The translations under genes and the position numbers were made by a program. The notes beneath the pieces were generated by a model, which worked only from the letters and a program-made list of their open reading frames with translations, made no database searches and was not told the DNA's origin. A stretch of DNA of 64,000 bases from contig RPGO01000040.1 of NCBI GenBank assembly GCA_004193545.1, forward strand, positions 62,001 to 126,000, written 5' to 3'. The DNA is from Candidatus Argoarchaeum ethanivorans (GTDB lineage Archaea; Halobacteriota; Methanosarcinia; Methanosarcinales; EX4572-44). Within the stretch, counting starts at the first letter, position 1; every line of letters starts with the position of its first letter. Shown here piece after piece: positions 42,833 to 52,579 of this stretch.

Positions 42833-43813
42833 CTATGTTTCTTCGTTGTTTGGTAATTCCTCTTTCTTTTCAGTAGTTATACCCTCTGTTGTGGCTATTT
42901 TCACTCTATAACTTCCTCCTTTTGTCCATTCATGCTCAACAGTAAAGTCCTTAGCTGATTTTGGACTGATTATCCCTTCCTCGATTTTCTTTGGTTCGCT
43001 ATTGATGTAGACCCTATCAACAGTTACTTCAAAGTCGTCGCTATTTCTAATTGTTATGTTGATCATCTTATCATCTTTTCCAGAGAATTGAACATTTTCA
43101 ATTTTTATTTGCTCTGTCTTTTTCTCCTCCACTTCCTTTTTTTCTGCAACTGTTTTTGATCCGAAATAAAATCCAACAACAATGCCAACAAGCTCGATGA
43201 ACGCTATAACAAGCGGCTGGTTAGATATTTCGTAGTAAAGAGACAAAAACACTAAGATGACAAAACCAGTAACAAGCGTGCCAGCAATAGCTCTCCTCAT
43301 CTCGCCTTTATTTAAGCTCTTATCAGCCCGATAGCCAAGCCCAATTAAAAGCACAAAGATGCCGAGTATCAAAAACACAACAAGTGTTGTCATCCGTTCA
43401 GAAATTGTCTCAGGTGTGGTTTGATTACCAGAAGCTGGGGGTGTATCTGGAGTGGACGTGGGTGATAGAACCGTTAAAGTTGCACTTACGTTATTCACTG
43501 TCACGTTGTATGTTCCAGCTTCATCTTTAGCCACCACACATTTTACTGTCTTTGTCTCACTTGGCTCAAGTATCACATTAACAGATTTTACTTCTTCTTC
43601 GTTTATCTTGAATACTATCGTCTCATTTTGGGTAGCATTGCCTGCATTCTCAACTGTTGCCGCTATTGTCGCATTTTCACTGATTTTAACGCTTTCCGGC
43701 GATACTGTCACAGTGGTAACTGTTACGTCCGCTTCTGACGCTGTTGTGTTCATACTAACGGCAACCACCATCACTGTCAATATCGCTAAAATCACTAAAA
43801 ACGATTTTTTCAT
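42833..43813 (-). CDS. Membrane protein with CARDB-like Ig domain
   Basis: This protein of 326 residues has an N-terminal signal peptide (KKSFLVILAILTVMVVAV). An extracellular CARDB-like beta domain follows (VTVSPESVKISENATIAATV, ETIVFKINEEEVKSVNVILE). A Pro/Thr linker (TSTPDTPPASGNQTTPE) precedes three hydrophobic helices (TTLVVFLILGIFVLLIGLGY and the two after it), and a cytoplasmic or second beta domain ends it (NVQFSGKDDKMINITI). N-glycosylation sequons are frequent. It may be an envelope or adhesion protein, but no specific function is visible. A ribosome-binding AGGA stands upstream of the start. Confidence 0.65.
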   Translation of the reverse strand: MKKSFLVILAILTVMVVAVSMNTTASEADVTVTTVTVSPESVKISENATIAATVENAGNATQNETIVFKINEEEVKSVNVILEPSETKTVKCVVAKDEAGTYNVTVNNVSATLTVLSPTSTPDTPPASGNQTTPETISERMTTLVVFLILGIFVLLIGLGYRADKSLNKGEMRRAIAGTLVTGFVILVFLSLYYEISNQPLVIAFIELVGIVVGFYFGSKTVAEKKEVEEKKTEQIKIENVQFSGKDDKMINITIRNSDDFEVTVDRVYINSEPKKIEEGIISPKSAKDFTVEHEWTKGGSYRVKIATTEGITTEKKEELPNNEET

Positions 43814-44090
43814 TCTTCTTTCTTTCACTTCCTTTTTTATATCATTTCGGTTACTTTTAGATTTAAAGCTTTGTTTACCCCTCCCCTTCGTCCGATTTCA
43901 AACGGCTGGATTAAGCTTCATGGCTAGTAAAAGAGCGATCTGTGATCGCCCGCCGTCTTAAGTTTACCTGTTACAATTACCAAAGTCTCCGTTTTCAAGT
44001 CCTTCTACACTTGCAGGGGGCACTGTTCTATAATATTTTTGTAAGGAAGAAATAATTTCAACGATTTTTCTTTGATGTTTATTTCAAAAG

Positions 44091-44279
44091 TCATGCATCA
44101 AATACCTTTAGAAGTTCCGATTCTGAAGATATTTTATCAATGTTATGTATTGCCTTCAAATCTTCGGCTTCAGGTTCTTCTTCCGGAATTAACTTTTCCA
44201 CAAGTTTTGAGTACAGATTCGTAAGGAGATTAAGATCTGCACGAATTTTTTTTAATTCAGTGGTTGTTTCGGTTTCCAT
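44091..44279 (-). CDS. Small acidic helical protein
   Basis: This 62-residue protein (KKIRADLNLLTNLYSKLVEK then PEEEPEAEDLKAIHN) is charged and helical and resembles antitoxin-like or small archaeal proteins. The ATG is preceded by a GTGAT ribosome-binding site, which supports real translation. No toxin gene is next to it. I cannot name its family. Confidence 0.5.
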   Translation of the reverse strand: METETTTELKKIRADLNLLTNLYSKLVEKLIPEEEPEAEDLKAIHNIDKISSESELLKVFDA

Positions 44280-44430
44280 GTGATATCACTTATAAACTGA
44301 TTATTTAAATTATACATCAAATGTATAAAAAGGTAGTGGAAATGGCATTCCTCCAAATGCATAGAATATGTAAAACTAAATACACTTAAGATCATTCTGC
44401 TTAATTTCACAAATTCTCTGGGGTTGGGGT

Positions 44431-44622
44431 TTAACTAAATACGCAAAGTTCCCCCCATCGCATTCTGAAATATTTTACAACCTCTTCAATGACTTTTTCA
44501 TTGATAACTGCTTTGACAGCCTCATTAGCAATTTCATTGTAAATTATAGCGAAATTGGAGTCGTCGATGCGGTTTGGGTAGGTCACATCCACGAAACCAT
44601 TGGGGACGGCGTCTGTGCTTTT
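44431..44622 (-). pseudogene. Protein remnant downstream of the subtilase gene
   Basis: An open frame of 60 codons without a start reads VPNGFVDVTYPNRIDDSNF, then EVVKYFRMRWGE, ending at TAA. It begins at the subtilase stop in another frame. The composition looks protein-like. I cannot name the family, so I list it as a possible gene end or a displaced part of the preceding protein. Confidence 0.3.
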
Positions 44623-44623
44623 G

Positions 44624-46378
44624 TCACGTCAATGAGAATACCGCCTGTAGAATCATCAGTGCATCGAGAGATGTTACACCCCCATCACCATTGACGTCCA
44701 TAGCGTCGTCATGCGGACGGCTGCCGACCGCAATCTCAAGTGCAATCACTGCGTCCGTGGTGGTGAACGCAGGAGGCGTTTCCGTTATATTCCATATCCA
44801 TGTCTGCATAGTGGTTCCATTTGTATTGCTTGCCACAGCAGAGACATTCCAAACACCTATTACTGCACTTGTGTTTGTGTAGGACGTTTCAGTAACACTT
44901 GTGTTGAATTGAACCACTGTGCTGTTGATCTGCCAGGTTACGTTAACGGTTTGATTAATGGAGATGTTGAACGTTTTTGAGATGCCCTCCGTATCACTGA
45001 CATTAGAAGGTGGTGCAGATGAAGTAATGTTTGGAGGAGTGAGTGTATTAAGTACATCAGCCCTGCCATAGCCATAAATATTGTTGTGCCCTGCACTACC
45101 CAGGTCCACTGCTGAATCGTACAGCACTGAACAGATCTCATCACCTGTTTTATCTGGAAACGCACCCCAAAGTTGGGCTGCAATGGCAGCAACGTGTGAT
45201 GCCGCAGCGCTGGTCCTATAAAAAGGGATGGGGAAACCACCAGCGCCAGTCACAGTCACCCCATCGACTCCGCAGAGATCAGGTTTGTGTCGGCATACTG
45301 GCGATGGATAACTGATCGTCGCTGGTCCCTGTGATGAGAAATCCTCAATATCATCGTTGCCCGGATCGCTAGCGTTAATCGCTCCCACTGCAATAACGCT
45401 TGGCACAGCAGGATGACCAAAGATCGAATCGGCAGGATCGATATTGTTGGTGTAAACCGATGCACCATTTTCTGGATATATAAAAACTTCAAGTGTCTTC
45501 GTCGCGGCTTCACCATTATAGTTGGCGACTACAACGAAACATTCAATAAGGGAGTCCCCAGTGTTGATGGAATCAATAAACTCGATTGGATCATCATCAC
45601 CATCCTGGATTCCCTCGCTATAAAGCAGTATTTCTTCTGTGTAGTAGTCACATAAATACAGATCATAGTCGTTACATGAATCACCAAAAGCATCATTCCA
45701 TTGCAGGACGATACTCGCTGAGCTGCCAGGGTCAAAGTCGATGTACCAGACTTTATCGTGACAATTATAACCGTCGTTGTGATAGTCGCCCTGATAATGG
45801 CTATCACCAGCGTTACCGGCGGAAGAAACATAGATAATGTCGTTGCTGGCAAGCACCGATCCAATATGCGAAGCGACTACACCATCTTCAAAGAACGATT
45901 CACCGATCCAGGCAACATCATCGCAGATAACATCACACCCAGCGTCCACAAGCGCATTAATAGCAGCGTTAAACGCGACCACATTACCCCCCCAATCATG
46001 GAAATAAAGGTCTGCGTCCGGCACCATGTCGTGAACGATTTCGAGCATGGCAGTCCCTTCATCGCCACCCTGTCTGTTGCTTATTACAACCAAGTCGGCA
46101 GGCAGATCGCCAGAGTTCCGTGCGTCTATCCAATGGTCCACACCATCTGAGATAATCCCGACATTAACACCTGAACCGCTCCGTGAGTGTGCTGTACGCA
46201 TGTCATACGTATGATGAATTACATCTCCTTCCGTGGTAACTGAGCCTTTCCTCAACAGCGGTGTCATAACTGTCCGTATGGTTCGCACCGCTTCCTGAGA
46301 AGCCAGAGCTTCCAGATCGTTCACTTCTACCCACGCAACAGCAAGGTGATTTCCCTCATCCCTATCGGTTACTTCCAC
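44624..46378 (-). CDS. Subtilisin-like (S8) surface protease, N-terminus lost to frameshift
   Basis: The main frame (584 codons, N-terminus missing) is a secreted S8-type protease. The catalytic Asp is in VGIISDGVDH. The place of the usual HGT His motif is occupied by GDEGTAMLEIVHDMVPDADL, so Glu may act as base as in sedolisins. The nucleophile Ser is in RTSAAASHVAAIAAQLW. A beta domain (NVSDTEGISKTFNISINQT) follows. Then comes a C-terminal dockerin-like repeat (DAMDVNGDGGVTSLDALMIL), which suggests calcium binding or assembly. The signal peptide and early part lie in other frames upstream (46379-46799). Unless sequencing errors explain it, the gene is broken. Confidence 0.7.
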   Translation of the reverse strand: MEVTDRDEGNHLAVAWVEVNDLEALASQEAVRTIRTVMTPLLRKGSVTTEGDVIHHTYDMRTAHSRSGSGVNVGIISDGVDHWIDARNSGDLPADLVVISNRQGGDEGTAMLEIVHDMVPDADLYFHDWGGNVVAFNAAINALVDAGCDVICDDVAWIGESFFEDGVVASHIGSVLASNDIIYVSSAGNAGDSHYQGDYHNDGYNCHDKVWYIDFDPGSSASIVLQWNDAFGDSCNDYDLYLCDYYTEEILLYSEGIQDGDDDPIEFIDSINTGDSLIECFVVVANYNGEAATKTLEVFIYPENGASVYTNNIDPADSIFGHPAVPSVIAVGAINASDPGNDDIEDFSSQGPATISYPSPVCRHKPDLCGVDGVTVTGAGGFPIPFYRTSAAASHVAAIAAQLWGAFPDKTGDEICSVLYDSAVDLGSAGHNNIYGYGRADVLNTLTPPNITSSAPPSNVSDTEGISKTFNISINQTVNVTWQINSTVVQFNTSVTETSYTNTSAVIGVWNVSAVASNTNGTTMQTWIWNITETPPAFTTTDAVIALEIAVGSRPHDDAMDVNGDGGVTSLDALMILQAVFSLT

Positions 46379-46799
46379 AACATAAGGTTCAATGGTTTGC
46401 GTTCCTGCATGTGGCTTAAACTTGATGCGGGCATAGAACTTGCCGGGCGAAACTGCCTTAAGTGCTTCATCTGCATCTTAAGAGTTTTCCTGTCCTGATC
46501 CTGTAGGAGAGGGCTATTGTCGACTAACTGAAAAAGATCGGTACTGAGTTTCTTTTGTGCGTCCGTGAGGTTTTGCTTAACATTTCCGATTTGCCAGATG
46601 CTTTTTGTTTTGTAAGATGAGATGTTAGCATCACCCCTATTGTTTGAAGACCTTGTGTAGCTGCTTTCATAGCCATTCCAATCATCCTCATCTTCCGGTG
46701 GGCTGATATTGCACTTATAAAACCTGCCAGAGCAACCGCCGCGATTCCAAAAATCATACATAATTTCCAAATACTTGTTCCTTTTTCCATTATTTTCAT
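46379..46799 (-). pseudogene. Detached N-terminus of the S8 protease gene
   Basis: The signal peptide (MEKGTSIWKLCMIFGIAAV then ALAGFISAIS) is in one frame from about 46790. A second frame carries LTDAQKKLSTDLFQLVDNSP, QDQDRKTLKMQMK. The third frame, that of the main gene, begins DADEALKAVSPGKFYARIKF. A TAA stands before the last piece. Two frameshifts separate the three parts of one normal pre-pro segment. Confidence 0.6.
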
Positions 46800-47158
46800 C
46801 TCTTTAGCGTTATACTGTTATCTTGACACGTAATTCGTTGTGTCACAGTATATTTCTCAACAACTTCCAGATCCATGACCAATAGACTCATATATAATTT
46901 CTATAACTGTATCCTATACAAAGCTTACGGTTATAAAATATTTTGGTAAATATTTATACAAATTTAAAAGCCAAAAACCGTGTCTTGATTAGGCTATAAC
47001 TCTTCGCACCGTCTCATGCGGCGTACACATCTGTGAAGGGAAAGTTATAAAAAACAGATACGGTTTAGTATACGATCACTTCTACCTCGGTTTTCCAGTG
47101 GTTATATATACAATAGAACACTCATAACAAAACGTTTTTTATTTTAGGGGCTTGACAA
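46800..47158. other. Divergent intergenic region
   Basis: This stretch of 359 bp lies between the divergent S8 protease and M50 protease genes. An AGGGG ribosome-binding site stands at about 47146-47150, before the TTG start of the M50 gene. An AT-rich area near 46895-46970 may hold promoters. No gene is seen. Confidence 0.35.
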
Positions 47159-48817
47159 TTGAACCACACTTATCTAATTGCTTATCTTTTTGTATTATAC
47201 TGGCTTGCTATTTCTTTTTTAAATAAAAGAGGATATCTTGAAAAGTATAACATCACTGCATGGGGACCAGTGTTGATGGTGCGAACGACTAAAGGTCAGA
47301 AGTTTCTTGATGTTCTTGCACAACCTAAAAAATTCTGGCGAGCCTTTGCAAACATCGGTCTCCCTCTAATGTTTGTTGGTATGTTCGTAATGGTTTTCAT
47401 TGTAGCGATTGCAGATTATGCTTTTATCTCACAGATTCAGGGTGACGGACTGCCAGAACCCGGCCAGTTCCATCAACCGAGAAACATCCTTTTAATTCCA
47501 GGGGTTAATGATTTTATACCACTAACATGGGGACTTATTGGTCTGGTGGTTACTTTAATTGTGCATGAGTTTTCACATGCCATACTCTGCAAGGTAGAAG
47601 GTATACGGGTCAAATCGCTTGGCATATTGTTGGCACCGATACCTATTGGCGCCTTTGCAGAGCCTGATGAAGAGCAGTTATTAGGTAAAAGTAAGGACGA
47701 CAAGCCAATAGATAAAAAGATTGCGACCAGAAACGAGAGGGTTCGCATCCTGACCGCCGGGGTGATGGCCAATTTTGTCACTGCTTTTTTTGCCTTTGCA
47801 CTATTTTTTATAGTTCTTGGTGCAATCGAACCATCAGGGAACATCCTGATAACAGATGTTGACGAGAATTCCATAGCTATAGACGCAGGAATTGAGCCTG
47901 ATATGATTATAACTCAATTAAATGGTGTAAAAATCAATTCTGGCAGTGATTTTGCTCTTGGAATTAGCAAAGCGGATATCGACTCAACGTTGTCTCTTCA
48001 GGTGATAAAAGACGGTACAACGAAGAATATAACGATGCCTGTGCAAAAAAATGATTTTGATCGAGCAGGTCTGGTTATTGGAGAGGTGGTGGTAGACTCT
48101 GCTGCACAGGATGCTGGAATTGTCGAGGGCACGGTCTTGCAGCAGATTGATGATACCAGAGTCCCTTCTTTTGGTGATTTTGTAGGTTTTATGAATAATA
48201 CCCAAAAAGGGCAGGTGGTTCTGGTCAAAACGTTCAACAGAACAAGCGACAACTGCGAAGTAGTCAATATAACGCTTGGTGCACATCCTGGCAAATCCGA
48301 TGACAATCGCGGCTTTCTTGGAGTATCTCAGCACACCGGGGGCGGTATCTTCTTTGGTGGGATTACTATCAGCGAGTTTCCGGCAAAAGAGTACCTTCAT
48401 GCATTAAGAAGCATTCCGTCTATGCTAAACGGTCTTACCGGCTGGTTTATTATCTTCACCCTTCCGATTTTTGGATTTGGTGGCGAGGGTTTTCCAGGTT
48501 TTGGTGATTTATTAATTAATTTCTATGAACCTGCTGGATGGGCACAGCCTCTTGGTATCTGGACTTTTTGGATAGCAAATTCTGCCTTGTGGATTGGATG
48601 GATTAACTTTTACGTTGGACTATTTAACTGCCTGCCTGCCGTGCCTCTTGATGGTGGGCATGTCTTCAAGGATACCTTAAGCAGCGTGTTTAATAAGATT
48701 TTGAAAAATGAAAAGAGGTCGGAGCAGATATCACACAGAATTATTACAGTCCTTGCAGTAATGATATTTTCATCCTTCTTTTTGATTATAGCTCTGCCAT
48801 GGATTTTTCAGCTTTGA
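47159..48817 (+). CDS. M50 site-2 membrane protease with PDZ domains
   Basis: This intramembrane zinc metalloprotease of 552 residues has several helices. The zinc motif is HEFSHAILCK (His-Glu-x-x-His, about residues 138-147). The third ligand is Asp in NCLPAVPLDGGHVF near residue 500. Two PDZ-like units are visible between them (AIDAGIEPDMIITQLNG and AAQDAGIVEGTVLQQID). Such proteases cut membrane-anchored regulators or signal peptides. The TTG start is supported by AGGGG about 8 bp upstream and by the hydrophobic N-terminus. Confidence 0.88.
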   Translation: MNHTYLIAYLFVLYWLAISFLNKRGYLEKYNITAWGPVLMVRTTKGQKFLDVLAQPKKFWRAFANIGLPLMFVGMFVMVFIVAIADYAFISQIQGDGLPEPGQFHQPRNILLIPGVNDFIPLTWGLIGLVVTLIVHEFSHAILCKVEGIRVKSLGILLAPIPIGAFAEPDEEQLLGKSKDDKPIDKKIATRNERVRILTAGVMANFVTAFFAFALFFIVLGAIEPSGNILITDVDENSIAIDAGIEPDMIITQLNGVKINSGSDFALGISKADIDSTLSLQVIKDGTTKNITMPVQKNDFDRAGLVIGEVVVDSAAQDAGIVEGTVLQQIDDTRVPSFGDFVGFMNNTQKGQVVLVKTFNRTSDNCEVVNITLGAHPGKSDDNRGFLGVSQHTGGGIFFGGITISEFPAKEYLHALRSIPSMLNGLTGWFIIFTLPIFGFGGEGFPGFGDLLINFYEPAGWAQPLGIWTFWIANSALWIGWINFYVGLFNCLPAVPLDGGHVFKDTLSSVFNKILKNEKRSEQISHRIITVLAVMIFSSFFLIIALPWIFQL

Positions 48818-48867
48818 ACACATCTTCGACCTGTCGTGGCCAATCTCAAGAAATATATAATAATACG

Positions 48868-48888
48868 CTTGATTACTTCGCGATCAAG
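48868..48888. repeat. Imperfect palindrome with TTC loop
   Basis: CTTGATTAC and GCGATCAAG flank TTC (two mismatches in 9 bp). It is related to the perfect CTTGATTAC/GTAATCAAG palindrome at 63738-63758. Intergenic, between the M50 gene and methanogenesis marker 2. Confidence 0.5.
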
Positions 48889-49033
48889 AATTATATTCAA
48901 GATTCGTTATTTCCGCTCGCGATTTTATGTGAGTGTGGTTTTATGTTGATTTCCACAGTATTGTAGCCGCGATCTTAATCCCGCTGTTGAAAACCAGAGA
49001 GTCTTTGTGAAAACAGGCGGTTACAAAGTCGAA

Positions 49034-50014
49034 TTATTTCATTGTGATGCCGGTAATAGTATCCTTTTTGAAGTCGAAAACCGTTGCACTATTATTACCC
49101 TCATAGATATTAAGTGATGAAGTGCTGGTAATTTCACCAATAACATGTGCGGTCATTCCCACCTTTTCAAAGCAGTCTATGACAACATCTTCATTCCCTG
49201 GTGGTGCGGTCAGAATGAAAGCAGTAGCAGGGTGCACCAATAGCCATTGTTCAAGCTCCATATTTTCTGGAATTAGTATATTTTTCAGATATATGTCCGC
49301 ACCAACACCACTTACTTCAAGCATCATGCCAAGTGTGCCGATTATGCCCGGGTTGCTAATATCTTTACATGCGGTTGCAATCTTAAGCCTGCCAACTTCA
49401 ACAAGTGTTTGATACATTCTTTGCACCTCACCTGCTGTTTTCATTGTTGTCGAATCCCAGCTATATGGCGAATTTGGACCCACTCTCCCGTTCAGGTCAA
49501 CAGCTGCAATGATTGAATCGTGCTTTTTTGCTGTATCGCTTCGAAGCACGCAGTCCTTTTTTACAGTGCCTAAAATGGCAACAGAAATGGATGTGTACGA
49601 TGTATCCGGATGCAGGTGCCCGCCGACAACCGGAACACCGAATTTGGCAATACCATCCCTGATCCCTTCAAGAATATCGTCGAATGTCTTTTTGTCACTT
49701 GTTGAAAGTACGTCTACCATGGCAAGAGGTCGCCCCCCCATTGCTGCTATATCATTAACATTGACCAGCACAGAACTGTATCCAGCCCACCACGGGCTCG
49801 CATCAACTATTTTGCCCCACACACCATCAGCAGCAAAAAGCAGGTAGTCGTCACCATCAACGTCCATCACAGCAGCATCATCACCAAAACCAACGATGCA
49901 ATTTTTGTATTCTGCTTTTACTGATTCAAAAATGCTTGTGATGCCTGATATTTGTTTTTTACGAGTCAAGCCTTCAAATTCTCTTATTCTTCGTGCTATG
50001 TTTTCAAGCTCCAA
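49034..50014 (-). CDS. Methanogenesis marker protein 2 (AIR synthase-related)
   Basis: This 326-residue protein is a PurM/AIR synthase-related (ThiL, HypE-like) ATP-binding protein. Motifs: VGFGDDAAVMDVDGDDYLLF near residue 42, VNVNDIAAMGGRPLAMVDVL, VPVVGGHLHPDT and CKDISNPGIIGTLGMMLE. In this superfamily these bind ATP and metal. It matches the methanogenesis marker 2 group found in organisms with methyl-coenzyme M reductase. Its reaction is not known. With CfbE in this window it supports a methanogen or methanotroph. No neighbour clearly shares an operon. Confidence 0.87.
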   Translation of the reverse strand: MELENIARRIREFEGLTRKKQISGITSIFESVKAEYKNCIVGFGDDAAVMDVDGDDYLLFAADGVWGKIVDASPWWAGYSSVLVNVNDIAAMGGRPLAMVDVLSTSDKKTFDDILEGIRDGIAKFGVPVVGGHLHPDTSYTSISVAILGTVKKDCVLRSDTAKKHDSIIAAVDLNGRVGPNSPYSWDSTTMKTAGEVQRMYQTLVEVGRLKIATACKDISNPGIIGTLGMMLEVSGVGADIYLKNILIPENMELEQWLLVHPATAFILTAPPGNEDVVIDCFEKVGMTAHVIGEITSTSSLNIYEGNNSATVFDFKKDTITGITMK

Positions 50015-50149
50015 AATGGCATACTCCTTTTGTTAGAATATTTCAAAGATAGCGCCATAGTATATCATGGTTGTGTATCAAAAGAGCCCATCCAATAAAT
50101 AGTAAATAAGATTTAATCCCATCCACTTTTAATATGATAAATAAAGAGG

Positions 50150-50942
50150 ATGGGGGGCACAACCCCAGAAATATATATTCCTCTTGAGTATAAAAACATA
50201 ACTTTCGTTGAAGACAAGGAATGCCAGCTATTTGCAGTGAATAAGATTTTATCAACGCGGGAATGGCTTCCCCTAATAGGAATTACGCTGCCTTTTACGT
50301 TGATTCCCAGTGAATTCATTGCTCTGATAAAAGAAGAAATATCCATCAACGAAAGAATTGATGATTCCATAGTGTAAGAGATATTGAGGAAGGAGAGATA
50401 TTCACTGAGAGATGAGCGAAAGCGACCATGGTCAGTGAGAATAAGGGGGCTTTTCAGAGGTGTTATTGACAAGCCCATTACAACCTTCGATGAGGAATTA
50501 GAATTAGCAGAGCGAGTGGTGATGGAATTAGGATTGCCGTGGAAAACGTCGAACAGGGGCAGACCACCTGTGTATGATTGGGTAAAACTGGCTGCTGCAA
50601 TCTTGGTTAAAGGAATGTGGTCTTTTGTGCAATTGGTTAAGGATCTGCGAATTGGAGCTGCACCATATCTTTCAAAAAATGCTGGGTGAATGGCTGGAAA
50701 AGGCACTGCAAAGACTTGATGAGCTATCAGTAGAGGAGTTTTCAAAATTCGGAGCAAATTTGAACATTTTTGTCATCGATGGCTCGGCACTCAATGCTGA
50801 AACACTGATGGAGAGAAGAGGCAAGTGCTACTACAAGATATCTGAGAGCAAACTAAAAGGGGCTATTCTCATCGTTTGTGAGCATAATATCATCGCTTAT
50901 TTCAAAAATAAAGCGTGGTGCGACCTATTTGTGAAGCTATAA
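50150..50942 (+). pseudogene. Degenerate DDE transposase
   Basis: Three overlapping frames carry pieces of one transposase: 50150-50377, 50384-50689 (GRPPVYDWVKLAAAILVKGM) and 50625-50942 (ANLNIFVIDGSALNAETLM). The DGS segment may be the first catalytic Asp. The second part of the catalytic domain is absent. The frames shift at about 50380 and 50685. An IS4/IS5-type relation is suggested by the GRPPxYxWxKLAAA pattern. No terminal repeats were found. Inactive. Confidence 0.55.
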
Positions 50943-51192
50943 ATAGAGGTAGGAAAAGGAAAAGCCACAGTTAGAGCGTAAGCTATCTTAAATGAATCGT
51001 TTTTTCATACCTAAAAACATATTTTGTTAAAAAATGCTACAAAGGAATGAAACTGTGTTGAGCCATTTATTATGTGGCGCTTTATTATGAGATCAATACT
51101 TAAATTTTTATCTATATGATACTAATTTTTGGATGGGCTCCTCTAAAGGGAAAACCTTGACTAAAAGAGAAAAAATAAAAAATAAAAAAGTG
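50943..51192. other. Intergenic, no gene
   Basis: This AT-rich stretch lies between the transposase remnant and the surface protein gene. T-rich DNA (minus strand) at about 51165-51192 belongs to the terminator of the next gene. Nothing else was recognised. Confidence 0.35.
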
Positions 51193-51210
51193 AGGGATTT
51201 ATTTATCCCT
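51170..51210 (-). terminator. Hairpin and T-rich tract after the surface protein gene
   Basis: AGGGAT and ATCCCT pair across a 6-nt loop at 51193-51210, overlapping the stop codon of the minus-strand gene. On the minus strand a T-rich tract (CTTTTTTATTTTTTATTTTT) follows. This is a plausible terminator. Confidence 0.5.
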
Positions 51211-52579
51211 TTTTCTTCCTTGTTTTTATGCTCATCATAGCGATTACCGAAAGCAAGCCTACCAGTGCGATTAGCCCGATTGGTGTCATTGCTGGAACTG
51301 GTGCTGGTGCTGGTGCTGGTGGTGGTGGTGGTGGAGCGGCTTTTTCCAATGTGAGAAGAGCCCATTCTGTGATAATTACTGGTTCTCCTCTTCCTGATGA
51401 TGTTTGCCATGAACCATAGGTTGGCCCGGCTATCTTATCTTGCTGTGCCACTATCACATCTGAGAAGTCCTCAAACCAGTCTATGCCATCGAATGTGTCT
51501 ATGCCCATGTATTCCAAGCCCTTCATCGTTGTGTACATCGTGTGATATTGTGCAGGTGTGCCGTTCCATCCTGGTGGTGCATTTGCCCCACTTGCATCAT
51601 TCCAATGCCTTACAAGATAATCTGTTGCATTAGTAACTCTTTGCGTGGAGGGGGCATCTCCAACGAATGCCATCTCAAAGATGAGGGTTCCGGTTTTATA
51701 TATGTTCACCCCAATCGGGTCACCAGGATAACTATACCACGAACCCCCATCATTCGTGTCCCCATCAACATCATCTTGGAGATGATCAATATACACATCA
51801 AGTTCTGTTTTCACCCAGTCTGGAATTGTGCATCCGAAATTCTCAGCTTCACCAAGACCAATGGTTGCGTAGCCTGAGTTGGATTGGTCACCGTGGTAGG
51901 TTCCGACGCCTGTACCATTGTCAACAGCACGATAGTCCCACCCGCCTTCCCATACGATGTTAGGAACCGGAGATTCGACCTGCCCAAATGCCAGCCAGTC
52001 TACTATATCTTGTGCAACTTGTCCGTATGTCCATCCGTCAACAGGGCTGCCTGGTACATTCACGACCCTATTTGGTGTGCCACTTGCTGATATTGCGGCT
52101 AAGAGGATTCCTATGCTGTAAGTCTCACGATTTGTACCATGTCGTGCACATACTCCTACTCCATTACCATTGGTATCCGGGTCATCCACCGTACCCGTCG
52201 CTCCAGTTGTATGATCTTGGGGGCTTATGTCAACAACTGTTAAATGTGCGAATGTCCAATTTAGTCCATCCATGACATTCTGATGATACTCATAGTCTGG
52301 ATCAAACGGCGAGTCATATCCCAGCTCATAAGCACGTTCCTGTAGTTTATACAATGCCAAACCCGTACCCGTCTCCAGTTCGCTATAATATGCGTTCCAA
52401 CTACCATAATTTGGGTCTCCAGGATTGAGATTTTGCTGTGCAACAAGCCACACCAATCCATCGCTAATTGCCTGTTCTATTTCTGCCTCAGTAGCAGCGC
52501 TCGCAGTCATTGGAAAAACTGCGAATGCCGAAATCACTAATATCACTGCAATAAATATCCTTTTCTTTTTGTTATCCAT
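51203..52579 (-). CDS. Secreted protein with terpenoid-cyclase-like repeats and C-terminal sorting tail
   Basis: This 458-residue surface protein has a signal peptide (KKRIFIAVILVISAFAVFP). The middle (DGLVWLVAQQNLNPGDPNYG, GSWNAYYSE, ETGTGLALYKL, YGSWQTSSGRGEPVIITEWA) repeats the alpha-toroid pattern of prenyltransferase/squalene-cyclase-like modules found in secreted archaeal proteins. A proline-alanine linker (PPPPPPAPAPAPVPA) leads to a hydrophobic helix and basic tail (MTPIGLIALVGLLSVIAM, KTRKKKG). That tail resembles archaeosortase-type C-terminal anchors. The likely location is the cell surface. The reaction is unknown. Confidence 0.7.
   Translation of the reverse strand: MDNKKKRIFIAVILVISAFAVFPMTASAATEAEIEQAISDGLVWLVAQQNLNPGDPNYGSWNAYYSELETGTGLALYKLQERAYELGYDSPFDPDYEYHQNVMDGLNWTFAHLTVVDISPQDHTTGATGTVDDPDTNGNGVGVCARHGTNRETYSIGILLAAISASGTPNRVVNVPGSPVDGWTYGQVAQDIVDWLAFGQVESPVPNIVWEGGWDYRAVDNGTGVGTYHGDQSNSGYATIGLGEAENFGCTIPDWVKTELDVYIDHLQDDVDGDTNDGGSWYSYPGDPIGVNIYKTGTLIFEMAFVGDAPSTQRVTNATDYLVRHWNDASGANAPPGWNGTPAQYHTMYTTMKGLEYMGIDTFDGIDWFEDFSDVIVAQQDKIAGPTYGSWQTSSGRGEPVIITEWALLTLEKAAPPPPPPAPAPAPVPAMTPIGLIALVGLLSVIAMMSIKTRKKKG

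Noticed and set aside
50113-50757. Minus-strand frame of 214 codons
   Set aside because: It is antisense to the transposase remnant, which has recognisable transposase motifs.
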